From positions 29,071 through 93,070 of the forward strand of contig VSNQ01000002.1 of assembly GCA_009774395.1 (NCBI GenBank): a stretch of 64,000 nucleotides of DNA. The letters are read 5' to 3'. This stretch comes from Lachnospiraceae bacterium (GTDB lineage: Bacteria; Bacillota; Clostridia; Lachnospirales; Lachnospiraceae). Positions 1-7,173 of the stretch are shown piece after piece. The first letter of the stretch is position 1, and every line of letters begins with the position of its first letter. The notes below the pieces were generated by a model. It was not told where the DNA came from and did not search any database. It worked only from the letters and a program-made list of their open reading frames with translations. Made by a program: the position numbers and the translations under genes.

Positions 1-1203
1 TACTGTGATAAACTGCGGCTGAATCAAGTGTTATTAAATTTAATTGGAAATTCTGTAAAGTACACTGCCTCTGGAGGCGTGATAAGTATGCGGGTCATTG
101 AAAAGATGGGTGCTCCGGAAGGGTATGCAAACTATGAATTTCATATTAAGGACAACGGAATCGGCATGAGTGAGGAGTTTGTTAAGCATATTTTTGAACC
201 GTTTGAACGTGAAGAAAATACAACAATGAGCGGTATTCAGGGCACGGGGCTTGGCATGGCAATCACGAAAAATATCGTCGATATGATGAATGGTTATATT
301 GAGGTAAAAAGCGAACAGGGGGTTGGAACAGAATTTATTGTGAAATTTACATTCCGCCTGTATTCGGGAATGCGCGAACCGCTGGTAATACCTGAATTAA
401 AGAATTGCAGAGCGCTTGTGGTGGATGATGACTTTAACACCTGTGACAGCGTGTCTTATATGCTGCAGCAGATTGGAATGCGTGTAGAGTGGACGTTATC
501 TGGCAAGGAAGCAGTGCTGCGTACACGTCAGGCAGTGATGCGCAATGATAATTTCAGCGTATATATGATTGACTGGTTGCTGCCTGATATGAATGGTGTT
601 GAGGTAACGCGCAGGATTCGTCAGGAAGTTGGGGAAAATGTTCCGATTATCGTATTGACTGCTTATGACTGGTCAAATATTGAGGAGGAAGCAAAGGCGG
701 CAGGCGTAACCACATTTTGCAGTAAACCACTGTTTTTATCAGGGCTGCGTAAATGTTTAAATTCTGTGATGGCTGCGGAAAATAAGGGGGAACTGGCTGC
801 CAGCAAAGAGTCTGTCTGCATTAAAACAGGGCGGATTCTACTGGCGGAGGACAACGAACTGAATCAAGAAATTGCAATGGCAATTTTGGAGGATTCAGGA
901 TTTACTGTAGAAGTGGCAGGCAACGGAAAAATCGCAGTGGAAAAGCTGGAAGCATCTGAGGTGGGATATTATCAATTGGTACTAATGGATGTGCAGATGC
1001 CGGTGATGAATGGTTATGAAGCAACAAAGGCAATCCGCAGTCTAAAGAATCAAGATTTAGCAACAATCCCTATTATTGCAATGACAGCCAATGCATTTGA
1101 GGAAGATAAACAGGAGGCTATACGGTGCGGAATGAATGGGCATATTGCGAAGCCGATTGATGTGGATGTGCTATTTGAAACATTGCGAAAAATGTTATCG
1201 TAA
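1..1203 (+). CDS. Hybrid sensor histidine kinase, C-terminal part (truncated by window edge)
   Basis: The reading frame is open from base 1, so the gene begins upstream of the window. The visible part starts in the ATP-binding lobe of a histidine kinase: the N box (NLIGNSVKYT), the DNGIGM G1 box near visible residue 51 and the GTGLGMAI G2 box near 81. Two receiver domains follow. The first has its probable phosphoacceptor Asp at visible residue 191 (MIDWLLPD), with the usual T/S and K residues downstream (LTAYD, SKPL). The second has its Asp at 330 (VLMDVQMPVMNG) and a full acidic pocket (LLAEDNELN). No output or HPt domain follows. Membrane-bound or cytoplasmic location cannot be judged because the sensor half is missing. 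The cognate signal and partner are unknown. Confidence 0.93.
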   Translation, partial: YCDKLRLNQVLLNLIGNSVKYTASGGVISMRVIEKMGAPEGYANYEFHIKDNGIGMSEEFVKHIFEPFEREENTTMSGIQGTGLGMAITKNIVDMMNGYIEVKSEQGVGTEFIVKFTFRLYSGMREPLVIPELKNCRALVVDDDFNTCDSVSYMLQQIGMRVEWTLSGKEAVLRTRQAVMRNDNFSVYMIDWLLPDMNGVEVTRRIRQEVGENVPIIVLTAYDWSNIEEEAKAAGVTTFCSKPLFLSGLRKCLNSVMAAENKGELAASKESVCIKTGRILLAEDNELNQEIAMAILEDSGFTVEVAGNGKIAVEKLEASEVGYYQLVLMDVQMPVMNGYEATKAIRSLKNQDLATIPIIAMTANAFEEDKQEAIRCGMNGHIAKPIDVDVLFETLRKMLS

Positions 1204-1233
1204 ATGTGATATATTTTTGAGTAAGCGAAGAAA

Positions 1234-1330
1234 GGGATTGTCGCGTTAAGGCAAACATATATAAGATAGTCAAACACGGTTCTGAAATTTATACGATATC
1301 TTGTATTATTAAAACCTATTGCGACAGCCC
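1234..1330. mobile_element. Family A palindromic element, copy 1 (MITE-like)
   Basis: About 97 bp with inverted ends (GGGATTGTCGCGTTAAG on the left, TTGCGACAGCCC on the right) and an inner inverted repeat around ATATCTTGTAT. No coding capacity. It lies directly next to copy 2. The family has five full copies and one half copy in this window. The MITE label is inferred from structure and copy number; no target duplication is obvious. Confidence 0.7.
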
Positions 1331-1345
1331 TGATGGATTGGTATA

Positions 1346-1441
1346 GGGTTGTCACATTAAGGCAAATGAACACAAGATAGTCTAACACCGTGTTAAGATT
1401 TATACGATATCTTGTATTATCAAAGCTTATTGCGACAGCCC
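1346..1441. mobile_element. Family A palindromic element, copy 2
   Basis: About 96 bp with ends GGGTTGTCACATTAAG and TTGCGACAGCCCC, in the same orientation as copy 1 and 15 bp after it. Its right end abuts the AGAGGG ribosome binding site of kptA, so the element forms the immediate 5' leader of that gene. When transcribed it would fold into one long hairpin. Confidence 0.7.
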
Positions 1442-1454
1442 CAGAGGGATAAAA

Positions 1455-2015
1455 ATGAATTATAGAGATGCATTGAGTAAAGAATTATCTTATGCCCTTC
1501 GCCATGCTCCATGGGAGTATGAATTAGAAATGGATGCAGAGGGCAGAGTTCCGATCGACCAGCTTTTAAATGCGCTTCATAGGGAAGAACACTGGAAAGA
1601 TGTGCAGGAAGCGGATATTCAAGAGGTGATTGCTAAGTCCGAGAAGAAGCGTTTTGAACTTAAGGATGGAATGATTCGTGCTTTTTATGGGCATTCCATA
1701 CCCATGAAGATTGTGAAAGAGGAAAAAATACCGCCAAAAGTGTTATATCATGGCACGGCAAGGCGTTTTTTGGATTCCATTAAAGCAAAAGGTCTGCTGC
1801 CGCAGAGTAGACAGTATGTTCATTTGTCACAGGATATGGAAACTGCAAAAAGCGTAGGCAGACGGCATGACGGCACTCCCTGCATACTGGTAATCGACGC
1901 AAAAAGAGCATGGGACGAGGGGGTAAAGTTTTATTTGGGAAATGAGAAAGTATGGCTTGCGGATTGGGTGGATGCAAAGTATATTGTGGATTATTATATT
2001 TCAAAGACTTCCTAA
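1455..2015 (+). CDS. kptA: RNA 2'-phosphotransferase, Tpt1/KptA family
   Basis: A 186-residue protein matching the full length of the Tpt1/KptA family, which removes an internal 2'-phosphate from RNA by transferring it to NAD+. In eukaryotes this completes tRNA splicing; the bacterial role is not established. Visible signatures are the N-terminal LSYALRHAP motif, the NAD-binding YHGTARRF segment, the YVHLSQ motif and the GRRHDG segment, which together carry the conserved Arg, His and Arg residues of the active site. Start ATG 1455 follows AGAGGG at about 6 bases, partly made by the preceding repeat. It appears monocistronic, with no functional link to its neighbours. Confidence 0.9.
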   Translation: MNYRDALSKELSYALRHAPWEYELEMDAEGRVPIDQLLNALHREEHWKDVQEADIQEVIAKSEKKRFELKDGMIRAFYGHSIPMKIVKEEKIPPKVLYHGTARRFLDSIKAKGLLPQSRQYVHLSQDMETAKSVGRRHDGTPCILVIDAKRAWDEGVKFYLGNEKVWLADWVDAKYIVDYYISKTS

Positions 2016-2131
2016 ATATTTTTACTAGACTTTAACTCGCGGATAGAGTAAAATAGAACAATACCAATTAATTTGTGAATAAGGAACTGTTCAGAAATTA
2101 ATTGTGACAAGTAATTGACATAAGTAATTTA

Positions 2132-2299
2132 TGCACACGGGCACTCAAAGGAAGAGGGACTGTCGCATTAAGTTTTGATTATACAAGATATGGTATAAAA
2201 TGTGGTACAGCATTATAATATCTTGTATATGTTTCCCTTAATGCGACAGTCTCGTGCCCGGCACGCGAGTAGGAGAGAAGGTCATTCCCCTGCTCGATT
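2132..2299. mobile_element. Family C hairpin element, interrupted by family A
   Basis: Left part TGCACACGGGCACTCAAAGG, right part GTGCCCGGCACGCGAGTAGG followed by GAAGGTCATTCCCCTGCTCGATT-type sequence. The arms CGGGCAC/GTGCCCG pair. The same layout is intact at 60546-60635, where the apex holds GCCGCTAAGGCGGC; here the apex is occupied by a family A element instead. Confidence 0.6.
2156..2253. mobile_element. Family A palindromic element, copy 3 (nested)
   Basis: About 98 bp, ends GGGACTGTCGCATTAAG and CTTAATGCGACAGTCTC, with the inner ACAAGATAT/ATATCTTGT pair. It occupies the apex of the surrounding family C hairpin. Confidence 0.7.
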
Positions 2300-2341
2300 A
2301 ACAGTTTCTAAGCATTGTGAAAATATTAGGGAGTGATAATA

Positions 2342-3451
2342 CTGGCTAAGAGAAGATATGTAAGAACTCGTTCCTTGCAGCAGGGTATGAAAATCGATCA
2401 GGCGATTGTAGACCGTGCAGGCAGGATATTAATAGCTAGAAATACAGTGATGGATGACTACCATATTATGTCGCTGATAAAAATGGGGATTCCAGGTATT
2501 TACATTCGAGAGGGCGAGGATGACGATCTTATTACGGGTAATATTGCCGATATGGTTGTGATTGCACCTTCGATACAACAGGAGATTGAGAAAAAAACTG
2601 TAAACGACAGGGCAAAAGTGCGCTTATCGGAAAGTGTGAAAGCACGTGTTGCAGAGGGCATCCAATATCTTTATAATGAAACGGATTCTCCAGGATTTGC
2701 GGATACAACACGCAGTATTACAGATGATTTGATGCGTGCAATTTCGGATAATGACGCAATTGCCGTAGATATTAGTACATTAAAGATTAGCGATGAATAT
2801 ACATTTAAGCATAGTGTTGATGTGGCTACAATGTCTATGATTGTAGCAAAAAAGTATGGTTTGGACGATAAAACCGTCTATGAAATTGGAATTTCGGGGC
2901 TTTTGCATGATGTTGGCAAGTCGAAGATCCCCAATGAAGTGCTGAATAAAGCGGGACGGCTGACAGATCAAGAATTTTCACTGATGAAACAGCATTCTTT
3001 GCTGGGATATGGCATTTTAAAGGAAAAAGAAGATTTATCAAATTCCATTAAGCTTGGTGTATTGCAGCATCATGAAAAAATTAATGGAAAAGGCTATCCT
3101 ATGAGTGTTGCGGGGGATAAAATTAATCTTTTTGCACGGATAATATCTATTTCAGATATCTATGATGCACTTGTTACGGAGCGGCCTTATAAAAAACCAT
3201 TTTCACCGCGCAATGCAGTTGAGATGATTATGTCAATGACAGAGGAACTTGACATTAATGTGATGAAAAGTTTTTTGGAGAGTGTGATTTTATATCCGGT
3301 GGGAACGGATGTGGAACTAAGTACAGGCGAGCGCGCAAGGGTTGTGGAGAATAATCCACAGTATGTATTAAGACCAAAAGTGATAGGATTAAAAACGGGA
3401 AAAACATATGATCTATCAGATATTAACAGCGCCAGCATTATTATATTATAA
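2342..3451 (+). CDS. HD-GYP domain protein, probable cyclic-di-GMP phosphodiesterase
   Basis: The C-terminal half is a complete HD-GYP domain: HDVGKSKIPN with the metal-binding HD at about residue 189, HHEKINGKGYP with GYP at about 251, and SDIYDALVTERPYK. HD-GYP enzymes hydrolyse c-di-GMP to pGpG or GMP. The N-terminal ~100 residues (RRYVRTRSLQQGM onward) resemble the DUF3391-like cap found in such proteins. No transmembrane segment is seen. The AGGGAG at 2328-2333 is adjacent to the upstream GTG (2333), leaving no room for initiation there. CTG 2342, about 9 bases downstream, gives a protein beginning AKRRYVRTR, which matches family N-termini; ATG is absent nearby. The start is therefore uncertain, the function much less so. 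Confidence 0.88.
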   Translation: MAKRRYVRTRSLQQGMKIDQAIVDRAGRILIARNTVMDDYHIMSLIKMGIPGIYIREGEDDDLITGNIADMVVIAPSIQQEIEKKTVNDRAKVRLSESVKARVAEGIQYLYNETDSPGFADTTRSITDDLMRAISDNDAIAVDISTLKISDEYTFKHSVDVATMSMIVAKKYGLDDKTVYEIGISGLLHDVGKSKIPNEVLNKAGRLTDQEFSLMKQHSLLGYGILKEKEDLSNSIKLGVLQHHEKINGKGYPMSVAGDKINLFARIISISDIYDALVTERPYKKPFSPRNAVEMIMSMTEELDINVMKSFLESVILYPVGTDVELSTGERARVVENNPQYVLRPKVIGLKTGKTYDLSDINSASIIIL

Positions 3452-3569
3452 TGTATGGATATACTTACGAGCGATAAACTTTGCCATGAATGCATAGTAT
3501 TCACGCACTCGTGAGTCTGGTTATTTGGTAAATCTTAGTGATTGTAAGTATAACAAAAGGGGTTATGAA

Positions 3570-4805
3570 ATGTGGTACTACATATATAAACGTCATGGGA
3601 TTCATAGGACAAAAGGACAAAAGAAGAAATGTATTTATCTATGTGCTGTGTTTTTGATTGTTTGTTTTAGCGTTTTAGGTTTAGGCAGTACAGTAAGGGC
3701 AGCGGAGGATTCTTTAGAGTATATGTATATCAGAGCCACCGATTTTCCAGAAGGGGACTTGACAAGGCTTGCGAATGTACTGCGGAAAGCGCAGCGGGGA
3801 GAGGAGGTTACGATTGGATTTATCGGCGGATCTATAACCGAGGGGTACGATGCCAGTTCAAAAGACAACAGTTATGTTTCGCTTGTATATAAATGGTGGT
3901 GTGAAGCGTTTCCGTTGACAAAAGTGAATTTGGTAAATGCTGGTGTGGGCGGAACATCTTCTTATTTGGGGGTACACCGTGTTGGGGAAGATATGTTAAG
4001 CCATAATCCAGACTTGGTTTTTATAGAATTTGCGGTAAATGATACGCATACAGAACTTTGCAGGAACAGTTATGAAAATTTACTGCGCCAGATTTTGGGT
4101 GCGGAGATGGAACCAGCAGTAGTATTGCTGTTTTCTGTGAATGCATATGGGGACAGTGTGCAGCCGGTTGAAGCGGAACTGGGAGAATATTATCGTGTTC
4201 CAATGATTAGTTATGGCAATGCGGTTATGCCGGAAATGGCGGCGGGGAGTTTCGCTTGGTGGCAGATTACTTCTGATGTGGTGCACCCCAACGATATGGG
4301 ACATGCAATTTATGCCGGATTGATTACGAAATATTTAGAGGCCGTTCATGCAAGGCTTGGCAGTATTCCTGAAGTTTCTGACTGGACGATGCCAGAAGCC
4401 GTTACGCCGCAGATTTTTACAGGCGCACATATCGAAAATGCAGGTACTTTACTGCCGGCAACAGCCAATGGATTTCAAGTTTATGATTTTAACAGGCATT
4501 TTGGAAATAATTGGTATGCAACAGAGGATAATGCATATATTCTTTTTTTTGTGCGGGCTTCAGAAATCGGGATAATGTATCAGCGGACAGTTGAGGGGAC
4601 GTTTGGACAGTATGATGTATATTTGGATGGACAGTATGTTAAGACGTTGGATGGAAATTATATAGAAGGGTATGGCACAGAAACAGATGTTGAACAGATT
4701 TATTCGTCGCCGGAACATGAAAACAGACTGCATATTTTAAAAATAGAGAAAAGTCCCTTTTCAATAAACACGGATTTTGTTGTAGTTGGACTGCTGATAA
4801 CGTAA
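3570..4805 (+). CDS. Exported SGNH/GDSL-type hydrolase
   Basis: About 411 residues. A basic N-terminus followed by a hydrophobic stretch (CIYLCAVFLIVCFSVLGLG) ending in VRAAED looks like a signal peptide or anchor. SGNH blocks are visible: block I GGSITEG with the nucleophile Ser, block II GVGGT with Gly, block III AVNDT with Asn, and block V DVVHPN with His. Members are esterases or deacetylases acting on polysaccharide or glycan substrates; the substrate here is unknown. The last ~130 residues form a second, beta-rich domain typical of secreted carbohydrate esterases. ATG 3570 is chosen because AAAAGGGG lies 7 bases upstream. The TAA stop (4803-4805) coincides with the first bases of a family B repeat. 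Confidence 0.85.
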   Translation: MWYYIYKRHGIHRTKGQKKKCIYLCAVFLIVCFSVLGLGSTVRAAEDSLEYMYIRATDFPEGDLTRLANVLRKAQRGEEVTIGFIGGSITEGYDASSKDNSYVSLVYKWWCEAFPLTKVNLVNAGVGGTSSYLGVHRVGEDMLSHNPDLVFIEFAVNDTHTELCRNSYENLLRQILGAEMEPAVVLLFSVNAYGDSVQPVEAELGEYYRVPMISYGNAVMPEMAAGSFAWWQITSDVVHPNDMGHAIYAGLITKYLEAVHARLGSIPEVSDWTMPEAVTPQIFTGAHIENAGTLLPATANGFQVYDFNRHFGNNWYATEDNAYILFFVRASEIGIMYQRTVEGTFGQYDVYLDGQYVKTLDGNYIEGYGTETDVEQIYSSPEHENRLHILKIEKSPFSINTDFVVVGLLIT

Positions 4806-4977
4806 GGAACGGTTAATAAATTACGCATGACAATTATTTGTCTAAATGCCCATCTGCGGCATCAGAAAATCTTGACATATCTCGCTATGCCTGCGATTTT
4901 CTTCTAATTACAAAGTAATTTGCATAGGAACATTTATATGGCGTACTTGTTTCAAGTAATTTCTGAACAGTTTCTAA
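4803..4977. mobile_element. Family B repeat element
   Basis: About 175 bp with inverted ends TAAGGAACGGTTAATAAATTA and TAATTTCTGAACAGTTTCTAA. The interior (TTGTCTAAATGCCCATCTGC, GCATCAGAAAATCTTGAC, CAAAGTAATTTGCATAGGAA) recurs in reverse orientation at 9983-10179. Non-coding. It begins exactly at the stop codon of the SGNH hydrolase gene. Flanking TA dinucleotides are compatible with a TA-duplicating transposase, but this is not certain. Confidence 0.7.
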
Positions 4978-5019
4978 GTATAGGAAACGATAAAAGTATT
5001 TGCCGTTTCCTATATTTGA

Positions 5020-5069
5020 TGCACACGACCGCATAAGGAATTTAGCCGCTTTGTAGTATGCGGTTGGCA
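5020..5069. mobile_element. Family C-like hairpin before the hydrogenase maturation genes
   Basis: TGCACACGACCGCATAAGGA to the right arm TATGCGGTTGGCA. The stem ACCGCATA/TATGCGGT is perfect and encloses AAGGAATTTAGCCGC, the conserved apical motif of family C. A second copy with only the left arm lies at 7063, upstream of hydG. Confidence 0.5.
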
Positions 5070-5121
5070 TATTTTCAAACAATTGACGGGTGATCCTCCG
5101 ATTTTAAATAGAGGGATAAAG

Positions 5122-5367
5122 ATGGAAACAAGGATTGCATTAATTGGTATTATAGTGGAAGAACCACAATCCGTTATGGCGCTGAATCAGCTTTTACACA
5201 AATACAGCAGTTATATTATCGGAAGGATGGGGATTCCTTATCGGGATAAAAAAGTCAATATTATTAGTGTGGCTGTTGACGCGCCGCAGGATGTAATTAA
5301 CGCGTTGTCTGGAAATATAGGAAGGCTTGCAGGGATTACAGCAAAAACAGTGTATCAAAAAGTCTGA
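5122..5367 (+). CDS. TM1266-type iron-only hydrogenase system regulator (putative)
   Basis: An 81-residue ACT/NikR-C-like small protein with the pattern of the TM1266 family: ETRIALIGIIVEEP at the start, then VNIISVAVDAP and GRLAGITAKTVYQK. The family is found next to hydEFG genes and is annotated as a putative regulator of the [FeFe]-hydrogenase system; a molecular function is not established. ATG 5122 has GAGGG 6 bases upstream. It lies 15 bp before hydE and so is probably co-transcribed with it. There is no DNA-binding domain, so any regulation would be by ligand or protein contact. Confidence 0.85.
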   Translation: METRIALIGIIVEEPQSVMALNQLLHKYSSYIIGRMGIPYRDKKVNIISVAVDAPQDVINALSGNIGRLAGITAKTVYQKV

Positions 5368-5382
5368 AATAAGGAAATGAGT

Positions 5383-6432
5383 ATGCATGGGAACAGGGAA
5401 ATAGAGATAATTGAGGGGCTTGCGAAGGAGAGTAGGCTTGATATGGCAGGGCTTGCGGTACTGCTGACAACAGAAAATGCAGAAACTGTCAAGTATTTGC
5501 AGACGCAGGCACGTGCAGCGGCAGACAAAATTTATGGCAAAGAGATTTATATTCGAGGGCTGATTGAATTCACGAATTTTTGCAGAAACAATTGTTATTA
5601 TTGCGGTATTCGGCGGGATAATTCCAATATTGAACGTTATCGTTTATTAAAAGAGCAGATTTTAGCGTGCTGTGCGTATGGTTATGACATCGGAATGAGA
5701 ACATTTGTTTTACAAGGCGGCGAGGATGCATTTTTTACGGATCGGGATATCTGTGAGATTGTTTCTTGTATAAAAAAACAGTACGCAGACTGTGCGGTTA
5801 CACTTTCCATTGGCGAAAAAAGCAGGGAAAGCTATCAGGCGTACTTTGATGCAGGGGCAGACCGCTATCTGCTGCGCCATGAAACGGCAGATAGGGAACA
5901 CTATCAAAAGCTGCATCCTATAGAATTAAGTTTGGAAAATAGAAAACGCTGTCTGTGGGATTTAAAAGAAATCGGTTTTCAGACAGGCTGCGGTTTTATG
6001 GTTGGCTCTCCTTACCAGACCATCGATACAATCTGGCAGGATTTGCAGTTTATCTGCGCATTACAGCCGCAAATGGTTGGTATCGGACCGTTTATTCCGC
6101 AAAAGGATACGCCATTTGGAAAACATAAGGCGGGTACATTGGATAGGACGCTGCGGCTTTTGAGCATAATACGGCTGTTAGTGCCGCATGTACTGCTGCC
6201 AGCAACAACGGCGCTTGGGACAATTCATCCGTCCGGCAGGGAGCAGGGGGTATTACATGGCGCAAATGTGGTAATGCCCAATCTTTCTCCCACAGAAGTG
6301 CGGGAAAAGTACAAGCTTTATGATAACAAAATCCATGCCGGAGCAGAGGCGGCAGAGGGGCTGCAAAATCTGGCAGAAAATATGGAGCACATTGGGTATC
6401 AGATTGTTGTGGCGCGAGGGGATTTTTGGTAG
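5383..6432 (+). CDS. hydE: [FeFe]-hydrogenase H-cluster radical SAM maturase HydE
   Basis: About 349 residues, the usual HydE length. The radical SAM cluster motif CX3CX2C is present as CRNNCYYCG near residue 66, followed by the GIRRDN segment characteristic of HydE. Later conserved parts include LQGGED, the RHET segment (YLLRHETADREHYQKLHP) and GCGFMVGSPYQT. HydE acts on the HydG product to build the diiron subcluster of the H-cluster. ATG 5383 is favoured over ATG 5377 because AAGGA at 5371-5375 is too close to 5377. No hydrogenase structural gene lies in the window, so the partner HydA must be elsewhere. Confidence 0.95.
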   Translation: MHGNREIEIIEGLAKESRLDMAGLAVLLTTENAETVKYLQTQARAAADKIYGKEIYIRGLIEFTNFCRNNCYYCGIRRDNSNIERYRLLKEQILACCAYGYDIGMRTFVLQGGEDAFFTDRDICEIVSCIKKQYADCAVTLSIGEKSRESYQAYFDAGADRYLLRHETADREHYQKLHPIELSLENRKRCLWDLKEIGFQTGCGFMVGSPYQTIDTIWQDLQFICALQPQMVGIGPFIPQKDTPFGKHKAGTLDRTLRLLSIIRLLVPHVLLPATTALGTIHPSGREQGVLHGANVVMPNLSPTEVREKYKLYDNKIHAGAEAAEGLQNLAENMEHIGYQIVVARGDFW

Positions 6433-6465
6433 CAAATTTTGGAGGTCAAATTTTGGAGGTATAGT

Positions 6466-7053
6466 ATGCTTGGGTATCGCCGTGATATAGAAACACAGCG
6501 TCAGATTTTATGGAAAATTCTTTCTGAAAATATCGTTCTGCATCAAGTAATAAAAGAAGTACAGACATTCGGTTACGATAATGCTTATGTTGGGGCAGGC
6601 TGTATTTGCCAGTCTGTTTGGAATTATCAGAATGGTTATGATCCAATGTATGGGATTTCAGATATTGATATTGTGTATTTTGATACGGATTTATCCTATG
6701 AGAAAGAGGATTGTGTTATCAAACAGCTGAAACAGCGGTTTGCTGGACTGCCCGTTGCAATAGATGTAAAAAATGAGGCAAGGGTTCATTTATGGATTAC
6801 AGAACGTTTTGGGTATGTTATAGAGCTGTATACTTGCGTTGAGGAGGCTATTGATACTTGGCCTACAACGGCGTCAGCAGTGGGGGTGCAGATGAAAGGA
6901 GAGGTTTTCTCTGTGTATGCGCCCTATGGTTTGAATGATATGTTTGGTCAGATTATCCGTCCGAATAAGGTTCAGATTACAAAAGAAACATATCTGGCAA
7001 AATGCACGAAATGGAAAGCAAAATGGGATTCTTTGCAGATTTTAGAGTGGTAA
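6466..7053 (+). CDS. Nucleotidyltransferase-like protein (NTP_transf_6/DUF925 type)
   Basis: 195 residues with features of the DUF925 nucleotidyltransferase-like family: GAGCICQSVWN, then SDIDIVYFD providing paired acidic residues as in the nucleotidyltransferase fold, then a third possible acidic position in AIDVKNEARVHLW, and the family-typical end KWDSL. The substrate is unknown. It sits between hydE (33 bp upstream) and hydG, in the same direction. The ribosome binding region contains a direct repeat, CAAATTTTGGAGGT twice (about 6433-6460); the second copy is spaced 6 bases from ATG 6466. No link between this family and H-cluster assembly is known to me, so co-location may be chance or a host-specific addition. 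Confidence 0.75.
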   Translation: MLGYRRDIETQRQILWKILSENIVLHQVIKEVQTFGYDNAYVGAGCICQSVWNYQNGYDPMYGISDIDIVYFDTDLSYEKEDCVIKQLKQRFAGLPVAIDVKNEARVHLWITERFGYVIELYTCVEEAIDTWPTTASAVGVQMKGEVFSVYAPYGLNDMFGQIIRPNKVQITKETYLAKCTKWKAKWDSLQILEW

Positions 7054-7062
7054 TATTTTTTA

Positions 7063-7098
7063 TGCACACGACCGCATAAGGGATTTAGCTGCTTTGCG
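7063..7098. repeat. Partial family C motif upstream of hydG
   Basis: TGCACACGACCGCATAAGGG followed by ATTTAGCTGCTTTGCG. It repeats the left arm and apical motif of the 5020-5069 hairpin but lacks the right arm. Its position in front of hydG, matching the copy in front of hydE, could mean a shared regulatory site, or simply a decayed repeat. Confidence 0.4.
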
Positions 7099-7173
7099 TT
7101 TAATATTATAAAAACTAATTGGGAAGCTTTGGCGTTAGAACCAGACCTAACCAAAAAGAAAGGAAGAAGAAAA

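Larger units (their letters stand above)
2079..2312. mobile_element. Family B element containing nested family C and family A elements
   Basis: The left end (AAGGAACTGTTCAGAAATTA, from about 2081) and right end (AACAGTTTCTAAG, to 2312) are the two termini of the family B repeat seen whole at 4803 and 9983. Between them lies a family C hairpin element (2132-2299), itself split by a family A palindrome (2156-2253). This gives a three-level nested arrangement. No coding sequence. It fills most of the gap between kptA and the HD-GYP gene. Confidence 0.65.

Noticed and set aside
1050..1388. A 112-codon minus-strand frame opposite the kinase end
   Set aside because: It is a shadow of the receiver domain gene extended through two family A palindromes.
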